DNA from: Pseudomonadota bacterium
GTDB taxonomy: Bacteria; Pseudomonadota; Gammaproteobacteria; Burkholderiales; Thiobacillaceae
Direction of reading: 5' to 3'
NCBI GenBank assembly: GCA_021780975.1
Contig: JAJXXS010000273.1
Coordinates: 1 to 15,253, forward strand
Length of the DNA stretch: 15,253 bases
Both the position numbers and the translations under genes were made by a program. The notes beneath the pieces were generated by a model. That model searched no databases and had not been told where the DNA came from. It saw only the letters and a list, made by a program, of their open reading frames with translations. Positions within the stretch are counted from its first letter, which is position 1. The number at the start of each line of letters is the position of its first letter. Positions 1 through 5,973 of the stretch are shown one piece after another.

Positions 1-139
1 CGGCTTCCTCACGGTCCACCCCCGCTTGCGGGGTGATCTTGAAGCACGCCAGAATGTCCGTGTCCAGCGGCGTGTATTCCGGCATCCAGTATGTCTGCCG
101 GTATTCCTTCACGCCGGCGTTGTAGGTTTTAACGGCCAT
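1..139 (-). CDS. cbbL: RuBisCO form I large subunit, 5' part (runs off left edge)
   Basis: The first 46 codons of the large subunit of ribulose-1,5-bisphosphate carboxylase/oxygenase, which fixes CO2 in the Calvin cycle. The visible N-terminus begins MAVKTYNAGVKEY and continues with TYW, DTDILACFK and GVDREEA, the conserved start of form IA large subunits. From memory it most resembles the carboxysomal type (IAc, as in Halothiobacillus), so this is probably the enzyme packed in the carboxysomes encoded alongside. The ATG at 139 is preceded by a strong GGAGG six bases away. The gene is divergent from the cbbR at 293 and is not joined to csoS2, which is unusual for alpha-carboxysome loci. The catalytic residues and cbbS lie outside the window. 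Confidence 0.96.
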   Translation of the reverse strand, partial: MAVKTYNAGVKEYRQTYWMPEYTPLDTDILACFKITPQAGVDREEA

Positions 140-292
140 GACAACCTCCAATCAGTCAAAAAAATCCCCCGTCGCGCCAAGGTTAACGCAACCTGAACCC
201 GCACTATATACAGCCCAGGATATAAGAGATAGTGAAAGTTATATATGATTAGAATAAGATAATGCTTATACCATGGCCGTGCGGGTAAGCCC
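140..292. promoter_or_regulatory. cbbL / cbbR divergent regulatory region
   Basis: This AT-rich intergenic region separates cbbL (minus) from cbbR (plus). On the minus strand TATAGT (208-203) is a plausible -10 element for cbbL, placing the start of transcription near 196. No good -35 is visible, as expected for an activator-dependent promoter. An inverted repeat ATAAG-N6-CTTAT (254-269) is centred about 65 bases upstream of that start, the usual place for a LysR recognition site, and it also reads as TNA-N8-TNA. The family background is that CbbR proteins bind TNA-N7/8-TNA or T-N11-A elements. The -10 and start position are inferred by eye. Confidence 0.55.
254..269. promoter_or_regulatory. 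putative CbbR box upstream of cbbL
   Basis: A perfect 5-base inverted repeat ATAAG-N6-CTTAT lies in the cbbL/cbbR intergenic region. It is centred near -65 relative to the inferred cbbL start and sits just ahead of the cbbR start codon, so it could serve both activation of cbbL and autoregulation of cbbR. It is AT-rich, in an AT-rich stretch, so chance occurrence is possible. Confidence 0.4.
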
Positions 293-1207
293 TTGCTGCA
301 TCTGACGTTTCGCCAGCTCTCCGTGTTCGAGGCGGTCGCGCGCCACCTCAGCTTTTCGCGCGCCGCGCAGGAGCTGCATCTCACCCAGCCAGCGGTCTCC
401 ATGCAGATCAAGCAGCTGGAGGAAAACGTCGGCACCTCTCTATTTGAACAGCTGGGCAAGAAGATCTATTTGACCGAAGCCGGCCACGAGCTCTACCACT
501 ACAGCCGCGCCATCGCCCAGCAGCTCAGCGAGGCCGAGGCGGTGCTGGGGGAACTCAAGGGGCTCAAGCGCGGCAAGCTCAAGATCTCGGTGGCGAGCAC
601 CGCCAATTATTTTGCCCCGCAACTCCTGGCCACCTTCAGCCAGCGGTTCCCCACCGTCACCGTCAGCCTCAACGTGACCAACAGGCAGGCGTTGTTGGTG
701 CAGCTCGCCAACAACGAGATGGACATGGCCATCATGGGTCAACCTCCGGATGGACAGGACCTCGTCGCGGAGTCCTTCATGGAGAATCCGCTGGTGGTGA
801 TCGCGCCGGTCACCCACCCCCTCGTGCAGGAAAAAAACATCCCCCTGCGGCGTCTGGAACAGGAAACCTTCCTGATGCGAGAGGAAGGATCAGGTACCCG
901 CATCGCCATGGAGCGCTACTTCGAAGCGCATCGGGTGAAAATCCGCGCCGGCATGGAGATGAGCAGTACCGAAGCGATCAAGCAAGGCGTGCAGGCCAAT
1001 CTGGGCCTGGGTGTGGTTTCGCTGCACACCGTCGAACTGGAACTCGAAGCCAAGCGGCTCAGCCTGCTGGACGTGCAGGACCTGCCCATCCGACGCCATT
1101 GGCACATCGTGCACCGCAAGGACAAGCGCCTGTCCGCTGCGGCGCAGGCGTTCAAAAATTTTCTATTGGACGAGGCGACGACGGTACTGGCGCAGACCAC
1201 CGCCTAG
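293..1207 (+). CDS. cbbR: LysR-type regulator CbbR (copy 1, next to cbbL)
   Basis: A 304-residue LysR-family transcription factor. Residues about 5-64 form the winged helix-turn-helix, with the hallmark segment FSRAAQELHLTQPAVSMQIKQ followed by LFEQLGKKIYLTEAG. The rest is the two-lobed periplasmic-binding-like effector domain. It is divergent from cbbL, the classic arrangement for CbbR, the activator of Calvin-cycle genes. It is very similar to the second LysR gene at 8102, both in the DNA-binding helix and in the effector domain (for example MDMAIMG near the middle). The start is uncertain: an upstream ATG at 263 in the same frame is cut by a TAA, so TTG at 293 is the first usable start, and its ribosome site is weak. 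The 3' end converges on mcdB with a gap of only 25 bases. Confidence 0.92.
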   Translation: MLHLTFRQLSVFEAVARHLSFSRAAQELHLTQPAVSMQIKQLEENVGTSLFEQLGKKIYLTEAGHELYHYSRAIAQQLSEAEAVLGELKGLKRGKLKISVASTANYFAPQLLATFSQRFPTVTVSLNVTNRQALLVQLANNEMDMAIMGQPPDGQDLVAESFMENPLVVIAPVTHPLVQEKNIPLRRLEQETFLMREEGSGTRIAMERYFEAHRVKIRAGMEMSSTEAIKQGVQANLGLGVVSLHTVELELEAKRLSLLDVQDLPIRRHWHIVHRKDKRLSAAAQAFKNFLLDEATTVLAQTTA

Positions 1208-1232
1208 GCATATCTGGGATCCGGGGCGGGCG

Positions 1233-1412
1233 TCAGTCCGGCCAGACGCGGGCGGGATGCAACTCGGCGCCGCCAGGGCGACCCTGCTGGGCCTTGCTCT
1301 CGCGAACCGGCGCGGCCTTGGGCGCAGCGGCGGCGGGCGCGGCCGGCGTCGTCTCCTGTTCGGCTTTCACCTTGCGCACACCCGCCGCCAGTTTGCTGGA
1401 TAGCTTGCTCAT
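1233..1412 (-). CDS. mcdB: McdB-like carboxysome positioning adaptor (59 aa)
   Basis: A small gene whose ATG overlaps the mcdA stop (ATGA, 1412-1409). The 59-residue product starts MSKLSSKLAAGVRKVKAEQE, a basic segment, then a low-complexity Ala/Pro-rich stretch (about 22-35), and ends ELHPARVWPD. McdB is the partner of the McdA ATPase: it sits on the carboxysome surface, stimulates McdA and so spaces carboxysomes over the nucleoid. Alpha-type McdB proteins are short, disordered, and share an invariant tryptophan at the extreme C-terminus. Here Trp57 is third from the end, which together with coupling to mcdA makes the call. The protein is at the small end for the family. It is the last gene of the cso operon and converges on cbbR. 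Confidence 0.85.
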   Translation of the reverse strand: MSKLSSKLAAGVRKVKAEQETTPAAPAAAAPKAAPVRESKAQQGRPGGAELHPARVWPD

Positions 1413-2047
1413 GTCTTCAATACCTCCTTGATGATGGATTCGACGTCCTGCACGGCGCTGATGCCGCGCTTGCCGAGCGCGTAGACGCTGCCCCCTTCCA
1501 GAGCGGCACTACGATATGCCGCGCGCCGCGCCAGCCCGCTTGCCAATACTGGCACTGAAAACTCCGCCAGCGCCTGGTGCATGGAGCGCGACAGTGCGTT
1601 GCGCCGGTCAAGCTGATTCAGCACCACATAGGCCCGCAGTCCCGCGTTGGCACGGCGCGCATCAGCCACCGCCGCGACCATGTCCACGCTCGCCCACAGG
1701 TCCGGCGGCGAGGGCTGCACGGGTATGAGCACGACATCCACCGCGTCCATGACTTCCCGCAGCACGCCGGATTCCAGATGCGGCGGGCAGTCCACCAAGA
1801 CGTAACGATGGCGCGCGGACGCCTGCGCGATCCCCGCACCTGCCTCATGGCCGCCGACGCCCTGCACCGGCGCGAGATCACCCTTGGCCCCGCCCACGCG
1901 CGCCCAATGCCCGGCAGAGCCTTGCGGGTCCGCATCAAGCAGAACCGTTGGCCCGCGGCGCAGCAATCCGGCGGCCAGATTTACCGCCAGTGTCGTCTTG
2001 CCGGTGCCGCCCTTCTGGTTCGCGAGCGCGATGCGCAGGGCGGTCAC
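1409..2047 (-). CDS. mcdA: McdA, ParA-family ATPase positioning carboxysomes
   Basis: A 212-residue ParA/MinD-type ATPase. It has the deviant Walker A KGGTGKTT at 12-19 with the signature lysine at 12, Walker A' DADPQGSAGHW at 38-48, and Walker B VLVDCPP at 83-89. With McdB, such proteins form ATP-dependent gradients on DNA that spread carboxysomes through the cell. The start is GTG at 2047, five bases after the acRAF stop; this places the Walker A near the N-terminus as in other ParA proteins. A longer reading frame extending to 2293 would only copy acRAF out of frame. The stop overlaps the start of mcdB. Its position at the end of the cso operon supports McdA over a generic ParA. Confidence 0.93.
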   Translation of the reverse strand: MTALRIALANQKGGTGKTTLAVNLAAGLLRRGPTVLLDADPQGSAGHWARVGGAKGDLAPVQGVGGHEAGAGIAQASARHRYVLVDCPPHLESGVLREVMDAVDVVLIPVQPSPPDLWASVDMVAAVADARRANAGLRAYVVLNQLDRRNALSRSMHQALAEFSVPVLASGLARRAAYRSAALEGGSVYALGKRGISAVQDVESIIKEVLKT

Positions 2048-2052
2048 GATGG

Positions 2053-2322
2053 CTACCCGACGGAGGCCGCCAGGGCGTCGATGCGCTGCGCCAGGGCGAC
2101 GAGATCGGGGCCGATCTTCTTGCCGTCTGCGTCTATGGTGACGCTCACGTAAGTCTTGCCAAAGCTCAGGTTCGGATAATGCTGTGCCTCTTCGGCCACC
2201 TTCGCCACGCCATCGAGGAAGCGCCGCGTCTCCGCATAGCTGGCGAACTCGAAGCGCCGGCTCAGCATCGGCGGCAGATCCTGGCGTTGCCAATTGGGGA
2301 TGGGGTTGCTGTCGTCAGGCAT
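2053..2322 (-). CDS. acRAF: acRAF, pterin-dehydratase-like RuBisCO assembly factor
   Basis: An 89-residue protein of the pterin-4a-carbinolamine dehydratase fold. Its FEFASYAETRRFLDGVAKVAEEAQHYP segment (about 24-50, including the helix and the loop that follows) and the later SFGKTYVSVTI strand match the family. In true dehydratases the loop reads close to HHP and a second histidine follows in the next strand; here the loop is QHYP and the strand has IDADG, so the catalytic histidines are not all present. Carboxysome-linked members are known to act as RuBisCO chaperones (acRAF) and to lack dehydratase activity, which fits. The ATG at 2322 overlaps the stop of the bacterioferritin-like gene by eight bases (2322-2315), indicating translational coupling. 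mcdA follows after five bases. Confidence 0.9.
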   Translation of the reverse strand: MPDDSNPIPNWQRQDLPPMLSRRFEFASYAETRRFLDGVAKVAEEAQHYPNLSFGKTYVSVTIDADGKKIGPDLVALAQRIDALAASVG

Positions 2323-2764
2323 AGCGTCGCTCCGTATCGGGCAGCGCCGCGGACATCTTGTCCAGCTCGTCCAGGTGCTGCAGCTCATCGCGCAAGATCT
2401 TATCGAATAGTGCGTGATGAGCGAAATCCCGCACCCTTGCACAATACGCCGCCGCCTCCTCGTAAAGACGAATGGCCTCCACTTCCAGTACGCGGTCGAT
2501 CCCTATCATTTCCTCAAGGGAGCGCCCCAGCCGCACCGGCGGCAGTTGCGTCGAGTTGGGCGCCGTCCCGAGCTTGAGCAGGGCCGCCATCAAGCTTTCC
2601 ACATGCTCCAGCTCCTCGATCACATCCTGGCGGAAATGCGCGCAGTGCTCGCTCATCTCCCACATGTCACAGAGTCTGGACTGGGCCATGTATTGCTGGA
2701 CCGCCGCCATCTCATGGGCCAAAGCCCGATTGAGATAGCCGAGTAGACGTGGATCGATAGCCAT
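2315..2764 (-). CDS. carboxysome-linked bacterioferritin-like protein
   Basis: A 149-residue four-helix ferritin-fold protein of the kind often found in alpha-carboxysome operons, where its role is unproven (iron storage or redox are the usual proposals). All six ferroxidase ligands of E. coli bacterioferritin fall at the same numbers: Glu18, Glu51, His54, Glu94, Glu127 and His130, with Tyr25 also kept. The haem-ligand methionine at 52 is leucine, so an axial haem like that of bacterioferritin is not expected. The length is close to the usual 155-160. A GAGGG lies seven bases before the ATG. It follows csoS1B after 17 bases and overlaps acRAF. This is cso-type bacterioferritin; a DUF-level ferritin-like protein is the only alternative. 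Confidence 0.9.
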   Translation of the reverse strand: MAIDPRLLGYLNRALAHEMAAVQQYMAQSRLCDMWEMSEHCAHFRQDVIEELEHVESLMAALLKLGTAPNSTQLPPVRLGRSLEEMIGIDRVLEVEAIRLYEEAAAYCARVRDFAHHALFDKILRDELQHLDELDKMSAALPDTERRYA

Positions 2765-2781
2765 TACCTCGCCCTCGCTGT

Positions 2782-3156
2782 TCAGACGCCGAAGCCCACC
2801 ACGTCCCCGTCCCGGCCCGCGCCACCCGCGCTCGGCCGTATCGGCAGAATACCTTCCACCTCGCCATGCACGCGCGCGATGATGTGGGCAGCCACCAGGC
2901 CGTCGCCCACACGCTCGCAGGCATCCGCGCCGGCACGAACCGCCGCATTCACCGCACCCGTCTCGCCGCGAACCAGCACCGTCACGTATCCGCCGCCGAC
3001 AAACTGGCGACCGATCAGGCGCACTTCCGCCGCTTTGGTCATCGCGTCGGCCGCTTCAATCGCCGGCACCAGACCGCGCGTCTCGATCATTCCCAGCGCG
3101 ATTCCCGTGATCGCGCTGGTCATGACGCCGCCCGCTTTCGTTGCCACCATGTCCAT
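2782..3156 (-). CDS. csoS1B: CsoS1B, carboxysome shell hexamer protein with C-terminal extension
   Basis: A BMC-domain shell protein forming the hexameric tiles of the carboxysome facets. The core from ITGIALGMIETRG to the IIARVH helix is almost identical to the other two CsoS1 proteins. It carries extra residues at the C-terminus, ending SAGGAGRDGDVVGFGV, as expected for the CsoS1B type, the third and longest of the set. The start is not settled: ATG at 3156 gives 124 residues, has GGGG seven bases upstream and lies 12 bases after the csoS1A stop; ATG at 3123 would line up exactly with the starts of the sister proteins (113 residues) but has a weaker ribosome site. Confidence 0.93.
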   Translation of the reverse strand: MDMVATKAGGVMTSAITGIALGMIETRGLVPAIEAADAMTKAAEVRLIGRQFVGGGYVTVLVRGETGAVNAAVRAGADACERVGDGLVAAHIIARVHGEVEGILPIRPSAGGAGRDGDVVGFGV

Positions 3157-3168
3157 GGTGTGCCCCGA

Positions 3169-3468
3169 TCAGGCCGCTGCAGCGGTGGGCAGGATGTTTT
3201 CGACTTCGCTGTGCACGCGCGCGATGATGTGGGCAGCCACTAGGCCGTCGCCCACACGCTCGCAGGCGTCAGCGCCAGCGCGAACCGCCGCATTCACCGC
3301 GCCCGTCTCGCCGCGAACCAGCACCGTCACGTATCCGCCGCCGACAAACTGGCGGCCGATCAGGCGCACTTCCGCCGCTTTGGTCATCGCGTCGGCCGCT
3401 TCAATCGCCGGCACCAGACCGCGCGTCTCGATCATTCCCAGAGCAATACCCGTGGTAGCCGTAGCCAT
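3169..3468 (-). CDS. csoS1A: CsoS1A, carboxysome shell hexamer protein
   Basis: A 99-residue BMC-domain protein, the standard size, forming hexamers with a small central pore through which bicarbonate and RuBP are thought to pass. It shows the family-typical segments ALGMIETRGLVPAIEAADAM, RLIGRQFVGGGYVTVLVRG and ADACERVGDGLVAAHIIARV. The ATG at 3468 is chosen because AGGAG is seven bases upstream; a GTG at 3474 lies against the Shine-Dalgarno and would be unusable. The gene is almost identical in sequence to csoS1C over its whole length. The leader before it contains a doubled TCAAACAAAAT element. Confidence 0.96.
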   Translation of the reverse strand: MATATTGIALGMIETRGLVPAIEAADAMTKAAEVRLIGRQFVGGGYVTVLVRGETGAVNAAVRAGADACERVGDGLVAAHIIARVHSEVENILPTAAAA

Positions 3469-3480
3469 TTTCACTCTCCT

Positions 3481-3507
3481 TCAAACAAAATCAGTGTCAA
3501 ACAAAAT
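3481..3507 (-). repeat. doubled TCAAACAAAAT element in csoS1A leader
   Basis: An 11-base sequence TCAAACAAAAT occurs at 3481-3491 and again at 3497-3507, separated by five bases. The pair fills the gap between csoS1C and the csoS1A Shine-Dalgarno, and the distal copy ends at the first base of the csoS1C stop. It is AT-rich in a GC-rich operon and should keep the csoS1A ribosome site unstructured. Confidence 0.8.
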
Positions 3508-3806
3508 TACGCCGCTGCAGCGGTGGGCAGGATGTTTTCGACTTCGCTGTGCACGCGCGCGATGATGTGGGCAGCCACCAGGCCGTCACCCACACGCTCG
3601 CAGGCATCCGCGCCAGCGCGAACCGCCGCGTTCACCGCGCCCGTCTCGCCGCGAACCAGCACCGTCACGTATCCGCCGCCGACAAACTGGCGGCCGATCA
3701 GGCGCACTTCCGCCGCTTTGGTCATCGCGTCGGCCGCCTCAATCGCCGGCACCAGACCACGCGTCTCGATCATTCCAAGGGCGATGCCCGTCATTGCATT
3801 TGCCAT
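3507..3806 (-). CDS. csoS1C: CsoS1C, carboxysome shell hexamer protein
   Basis: The first of three tandem BMC-domain shell genes; 99 residues, beginning MANAMTGIALGM and ending ENILPTAAAA, identical to CsoS1A except near the N-terminus. It forms hexameric facet tiles. A strong AAGGAG overlaps the end of csoS4B and lies nine bases before the ATG, consistent with high-level translation of a major shell component. Names C, A, B follow the gene order in Halothiobacillus; A and C could be exchanged without consequence. Confidence 0.96.
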   Translation of the reverse strand: MANAMTGIALGMIETRGLVPAIEAADAMTKAAEVRLIGRQFVGGGYVTVLVRGETGAVNAAVRAGADACERVGDGLVAAHIIARVHSEVENILPTAAAA

Positions 3807-3818
3807 GATGTTTCTCCT

Positions 3819-4109
3819 TTACACGGTTAATGAAACTGCCTTGCTTGCTTCGTGACGCTCTTCCGTCACACTCCACTGGTCGATGATCCCGAGGATCGTC
3901 AAATCAGTAAGAATCCTGTAGTCGCCGGCGCCATAGCGGGCGGCCGAGCCGCCGGCGGTAAATACCCATTTCCCTTGCGGCACGCCGACCGGATCCACCG
4001 CCACCGCGAGCGCGCCTTTCTGGTCAGCCAGCACACGCAGCGACGTGTTGAACAGGCCGGGAATGCGCCGGGTACAGACCAGATCCGACACCACGCGCAT
4101 GATTTCCAT
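3819..4109 (-). CDS. csoS4B: CsoS4B, carboxysome vertex pentamer protein
   Basis: A 96-residue BMV-type (CcmL/EutN fold) shell protein that forms pentamers capping the twelve vertices. Conserved features are the start MEIMRVVSDLVCTRRIPGL, the beta-barrel segment VDPVGVPQGKWVFTAGGSAAR, and the closing DLTILGIIDQW. It has a C-terminal tail of about 15 residues not present in CsoS4A. The ATG lies one base after the csoS4A stop (TGAGATG), with CAGGAG seven bases upstream inside the end of csoS4A, so the two are translationally coupled. Confidence 0.95.
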   Translation of the reverse strand: MEIMRVVSDLVCTRRIPGLFNTSLRVLADQKGALAVAVDPVGVPQGKWVFTAGGSAARYGAGDYRILTDLTILGIIDQWSVTEERHEASKAVSLTV

Positions 4110-4110
4110 C

Positions 4111-4362
4111 TCAGTGCTCCTGCCAGTGGTCGATGATGCCGATGATGGTCAGGTCGCTCGGAAAGTCCTTCGCGCCCGCCGCCTCGCGCGCCGCCGAACT
4201 GCCGACGCAGATCACCCAGTCGCCCGGGATGCAGCCCACTGCGTCCACCGCCACGCTGCGCGTGCCGCCGGTTTTTTCCCGCACCACCAGGAGCGGGCGG
4301 TGCCCCATTTCGCGTACGCGGTTGGTCGAGACCAATGTCTTTTCAACTTGCATGATCTTCAT
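4111..4362 (-). CDS. csoS4A: CsoS4A, carboxysome vertex pentamer protein
   Basis: An 83-residue BMV-type pentameric vertex protein, the normal length. Visible hallmarks are MKIMQVEKTLVSTNRV at the start, VDAVGCIPGDWVICVGSSAAR in the barrel, and DLTIIGIIDHW at the end. It is a paralog of CsoS4B next to it. Its GAGGTG ribosome site overlaps the csoSCA stop codon and lies five bases before the ATG, so translation should follow closely on csoSCA. Very few pentamers are needed per carboxysome. Confidence 0.95.
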   Translation of the reverse strand: MKIMQVEKTLVSTNRVREMGHRPLLVVREKTGGTRSVAVDAVGCIPGDWVICVGSSAAREAAGAKDFPSDLTIIGIIDHWQEH

Positions 4363-4370
4363 GAATCACC

Positions 4371-5948
4371 TCAATGCCCATGCGAATTGGTATCGATGTC
4401 CGAAACTTCTTCCTGCGTGCTGCCAGGCTGTTTTCCCTGCACGGTCATGCCGCAGAACAGCAAGCCTTCCTTGGCCAGAATCGGGTAGCGCGTCTCTATC
4501 GCGGCCTTGATGCGGCGGCAGCGCGCCACCGCACGTTCGCGCGAACCCGGTACCTGCTCGTCGTAGCGATAATGGATCGCGATCGGGATCGGCAGGCCGT
4601 GCGTCACGTTCAGCTTGCTGAAGATCTTGATGCCCACGTCCATGTCCGCCGCGCCTTCCTCGATGGTGTGCAGATGGCCGAAGTAGGCAAGGTTGCGCAG
4701 ATGCAGTACATCGAAGCTGTCGCCGATGTTGATGAAGCGTTCGGCGTGGCCGATGTCGGCGTAGCGGCCGCCGTGCTGGGCGCAGACGTAGTCGATCTGC
4801 GACAGGTTGTTCGTCAGCAGCCGCTCGATCAGCCGGCGCATACCCGGTTCCGGCGTACCGCGGCCGGCCTCGCGCGCCGCCTCGTCTATCGCCGTCCCGA
4901 GGCGCCGGCGCGCTTCCGAAGCGGCCATGCCGGCGGACTGGCGATACACGGCAAGGTTGTCGACGAAGCATTCCGTGTCCATCTCGCCGTTGGCGTCGGG
5001 CACATGGATCTTGATCGCGTCGTTGTCGGTATCCACGCCGATCAGCAGCGTGGCGACCGAGGCGCCGCAGCAGAAGCCATTCTCGATCGCGGTGCGGAAT
5101 GCCGCCAGGCGGTCGAGCGCGGCCTGGGCGGCCTTCCTGTCGTCGCTGCCGTGGGCCGCGCAGCCTTCGTGCTGCGGGTCCGAGCTGCTGAAGTGGTACA
5201 CCGCAATTTTCAGGTAACGCGTACCGGCATCCGACAGCGTCGGCAGGCCCTCGCGGAAGCGGCGCAGCTCGGTCTCGGTCCACTGCTTCACGTTCAATTC
5301 GACGTCGAACATTGCGCCGGCGTAGGACTTGCGGCGCACCGCCTGAAGCGGCAGGCGCAGCACGAACTGCAGCAGACCCTTGAGACGGCCGTCCGCGCAG
5401 GGGCTGATGTCGACCTCATGGAAGCCGCACTCGATGAAGAAGCGCTGCATGGCTTCTGCTTCCGCGTGTCCGTTCCAGCGTGCAGTGAAATCGCGGGCCA
5501 GCGTGTGGTAGGCCTGCAGCACGCTGTGGCCATAGAGCTTGCGCATGTTGAGGGTGGTCACCCAGGCGTCGGCGAGGACGTCCTGCGGCAGCTCGAAACC
5601 GAGCCGCTCACGCGCGATCTGCTGCGCGCGCCGCTCGAAGCCCGGCTCATGCTGCTGCGCGGCAATCTCCTTGAGTGTGGGCACGATGGCGTCGAAACGC
5701 GTCCTCACGCTCCGCTCATAATCCGCCAGTTCGGCATTGCGCGCGGTATCCACCAGCGGATGCGCCCGCGGTACACACACGCTGCTGACGCACTCACCGT
5801 TCTGCTCCTGCATGCCTGGGGGGCAGAAACTGGGACGTTGCGGCCACCCCGGCAGCGCCGTGGCGGCGCTGGGCGCACCGCGCATCGCCATTCCCGCCGG
5901 AGCGGGCTGGCGTGCACTCAGAGCTTCCATGCGTTGCCGGGTGTTCAT
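4371..5948 (-). CDS. csoSCA: CsoSCA (CsoS3), carboxysomal carbonic anhydrase
   Basis: A 525-residue epsilon/beta-type carbonic anhydrase of the carboxysome lumen that turns bicarbonate into CO2 for RuBisCO. The zinc site is intact: Cys184, His252 and Cys263 as ligands, with the Asp186-Arg188 pair in the CADGR motif; the spacing agrees with the characterised Halothiobacillus enzyme (Cys173, His242, Cys253). Residues 1-60 are probably disordered, the region known in that enzyme to bind RuBisCO. It has three cysteines at 42, 53 and 58 that I do not recognise as a family feature. The middle of the protein is catalytic, and the C-terminal third is the defunct second repeat typical of the family. 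A GAGGA lies nine bases before the ATG; csoS2 ends 25 bases upstream. Confidence 0.96.
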   Translation of the reverse strand: MNTRQRMEALSARQPAPAGMAMRGAPSAATALPGWPQRPSFCPPGMQEQNGECVSSVCVPRAHPLVDTARNAELADYERSVRTRFDAIVPTLKEIAAQQHEPGFERRAQQIARERLGFELPQDVLADAWVTTLNMRKLYGHSVLQAYHTLARDFTARWNGHAEAEAMQRFFIECGFHEVDISPCADGRLKGLLQFVLRLPLQAVRRKSYAGAMFDVELNVKQWTETELRRFREGLPTLSDAGTRYLKIAVYHFSSSDPQHEGCAAHGSDDRKAAQAALDRLAAFRTAIENGFCCGASVATLLIGVDTDNDAIKIHVPDANGEMDTECFVDNLAVYRQSAGMAASEARRRLGTAIDEAAREAGRGTPEPGMRRLIERLLTNNLSQIDYVCAQHGGRYADIGHAERFINIGDSFDVLHLRNLAYFGHLHTIEEGAADMDVGIKIFSKLNVTHGLPIPIAIHYRYDEQVPGSRERAVARCRRIKAAIETRYPILAKEGLLFCGMTVQGKQPGSTQEEVSDIDTNSHGH

Positions 5949-5973
5949 GCCGTGCCGTCCTCGCTATGCCCGT

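Larger units (their letters stand above)
2867..3778 (-). repeat. three tandem near-identical csoS1 blocks
   Basis: A core of about 229 bases occurs three times in direct orientation (2867-3095, 3212-3440, 3550-3778), with steps of 345 and 338 bases. The copies differ at only a few scattered, mostly synonymous sites by eye. The csoS1A and csoS1C copies also share their 3' ends (from 3173 and 3511). These are the three shell genes, and the similarity at silent sites suggests recent duplication or gene conversion. Confidence 0.9.

Noticed and set aside
1208..1232. Possible bidirectional terminator between cbbR and mcdB
   Set aside because: The 25-base gap shows no clear stem or T-run.
2048..2293. 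N-terminal extension of mcdA by 82 codons
   Set aside because: It only reads acRAF in another frame; GTG at 2047 places the Walker A motif at its normal distance from the N-terminus.
3469..3474. GTG at 3474 as the csoS1A start
   Set aside because: It lies one base from the Shine-Dalgarno; ATG at 3468 has seven-base spacing and matches the sister proteins.
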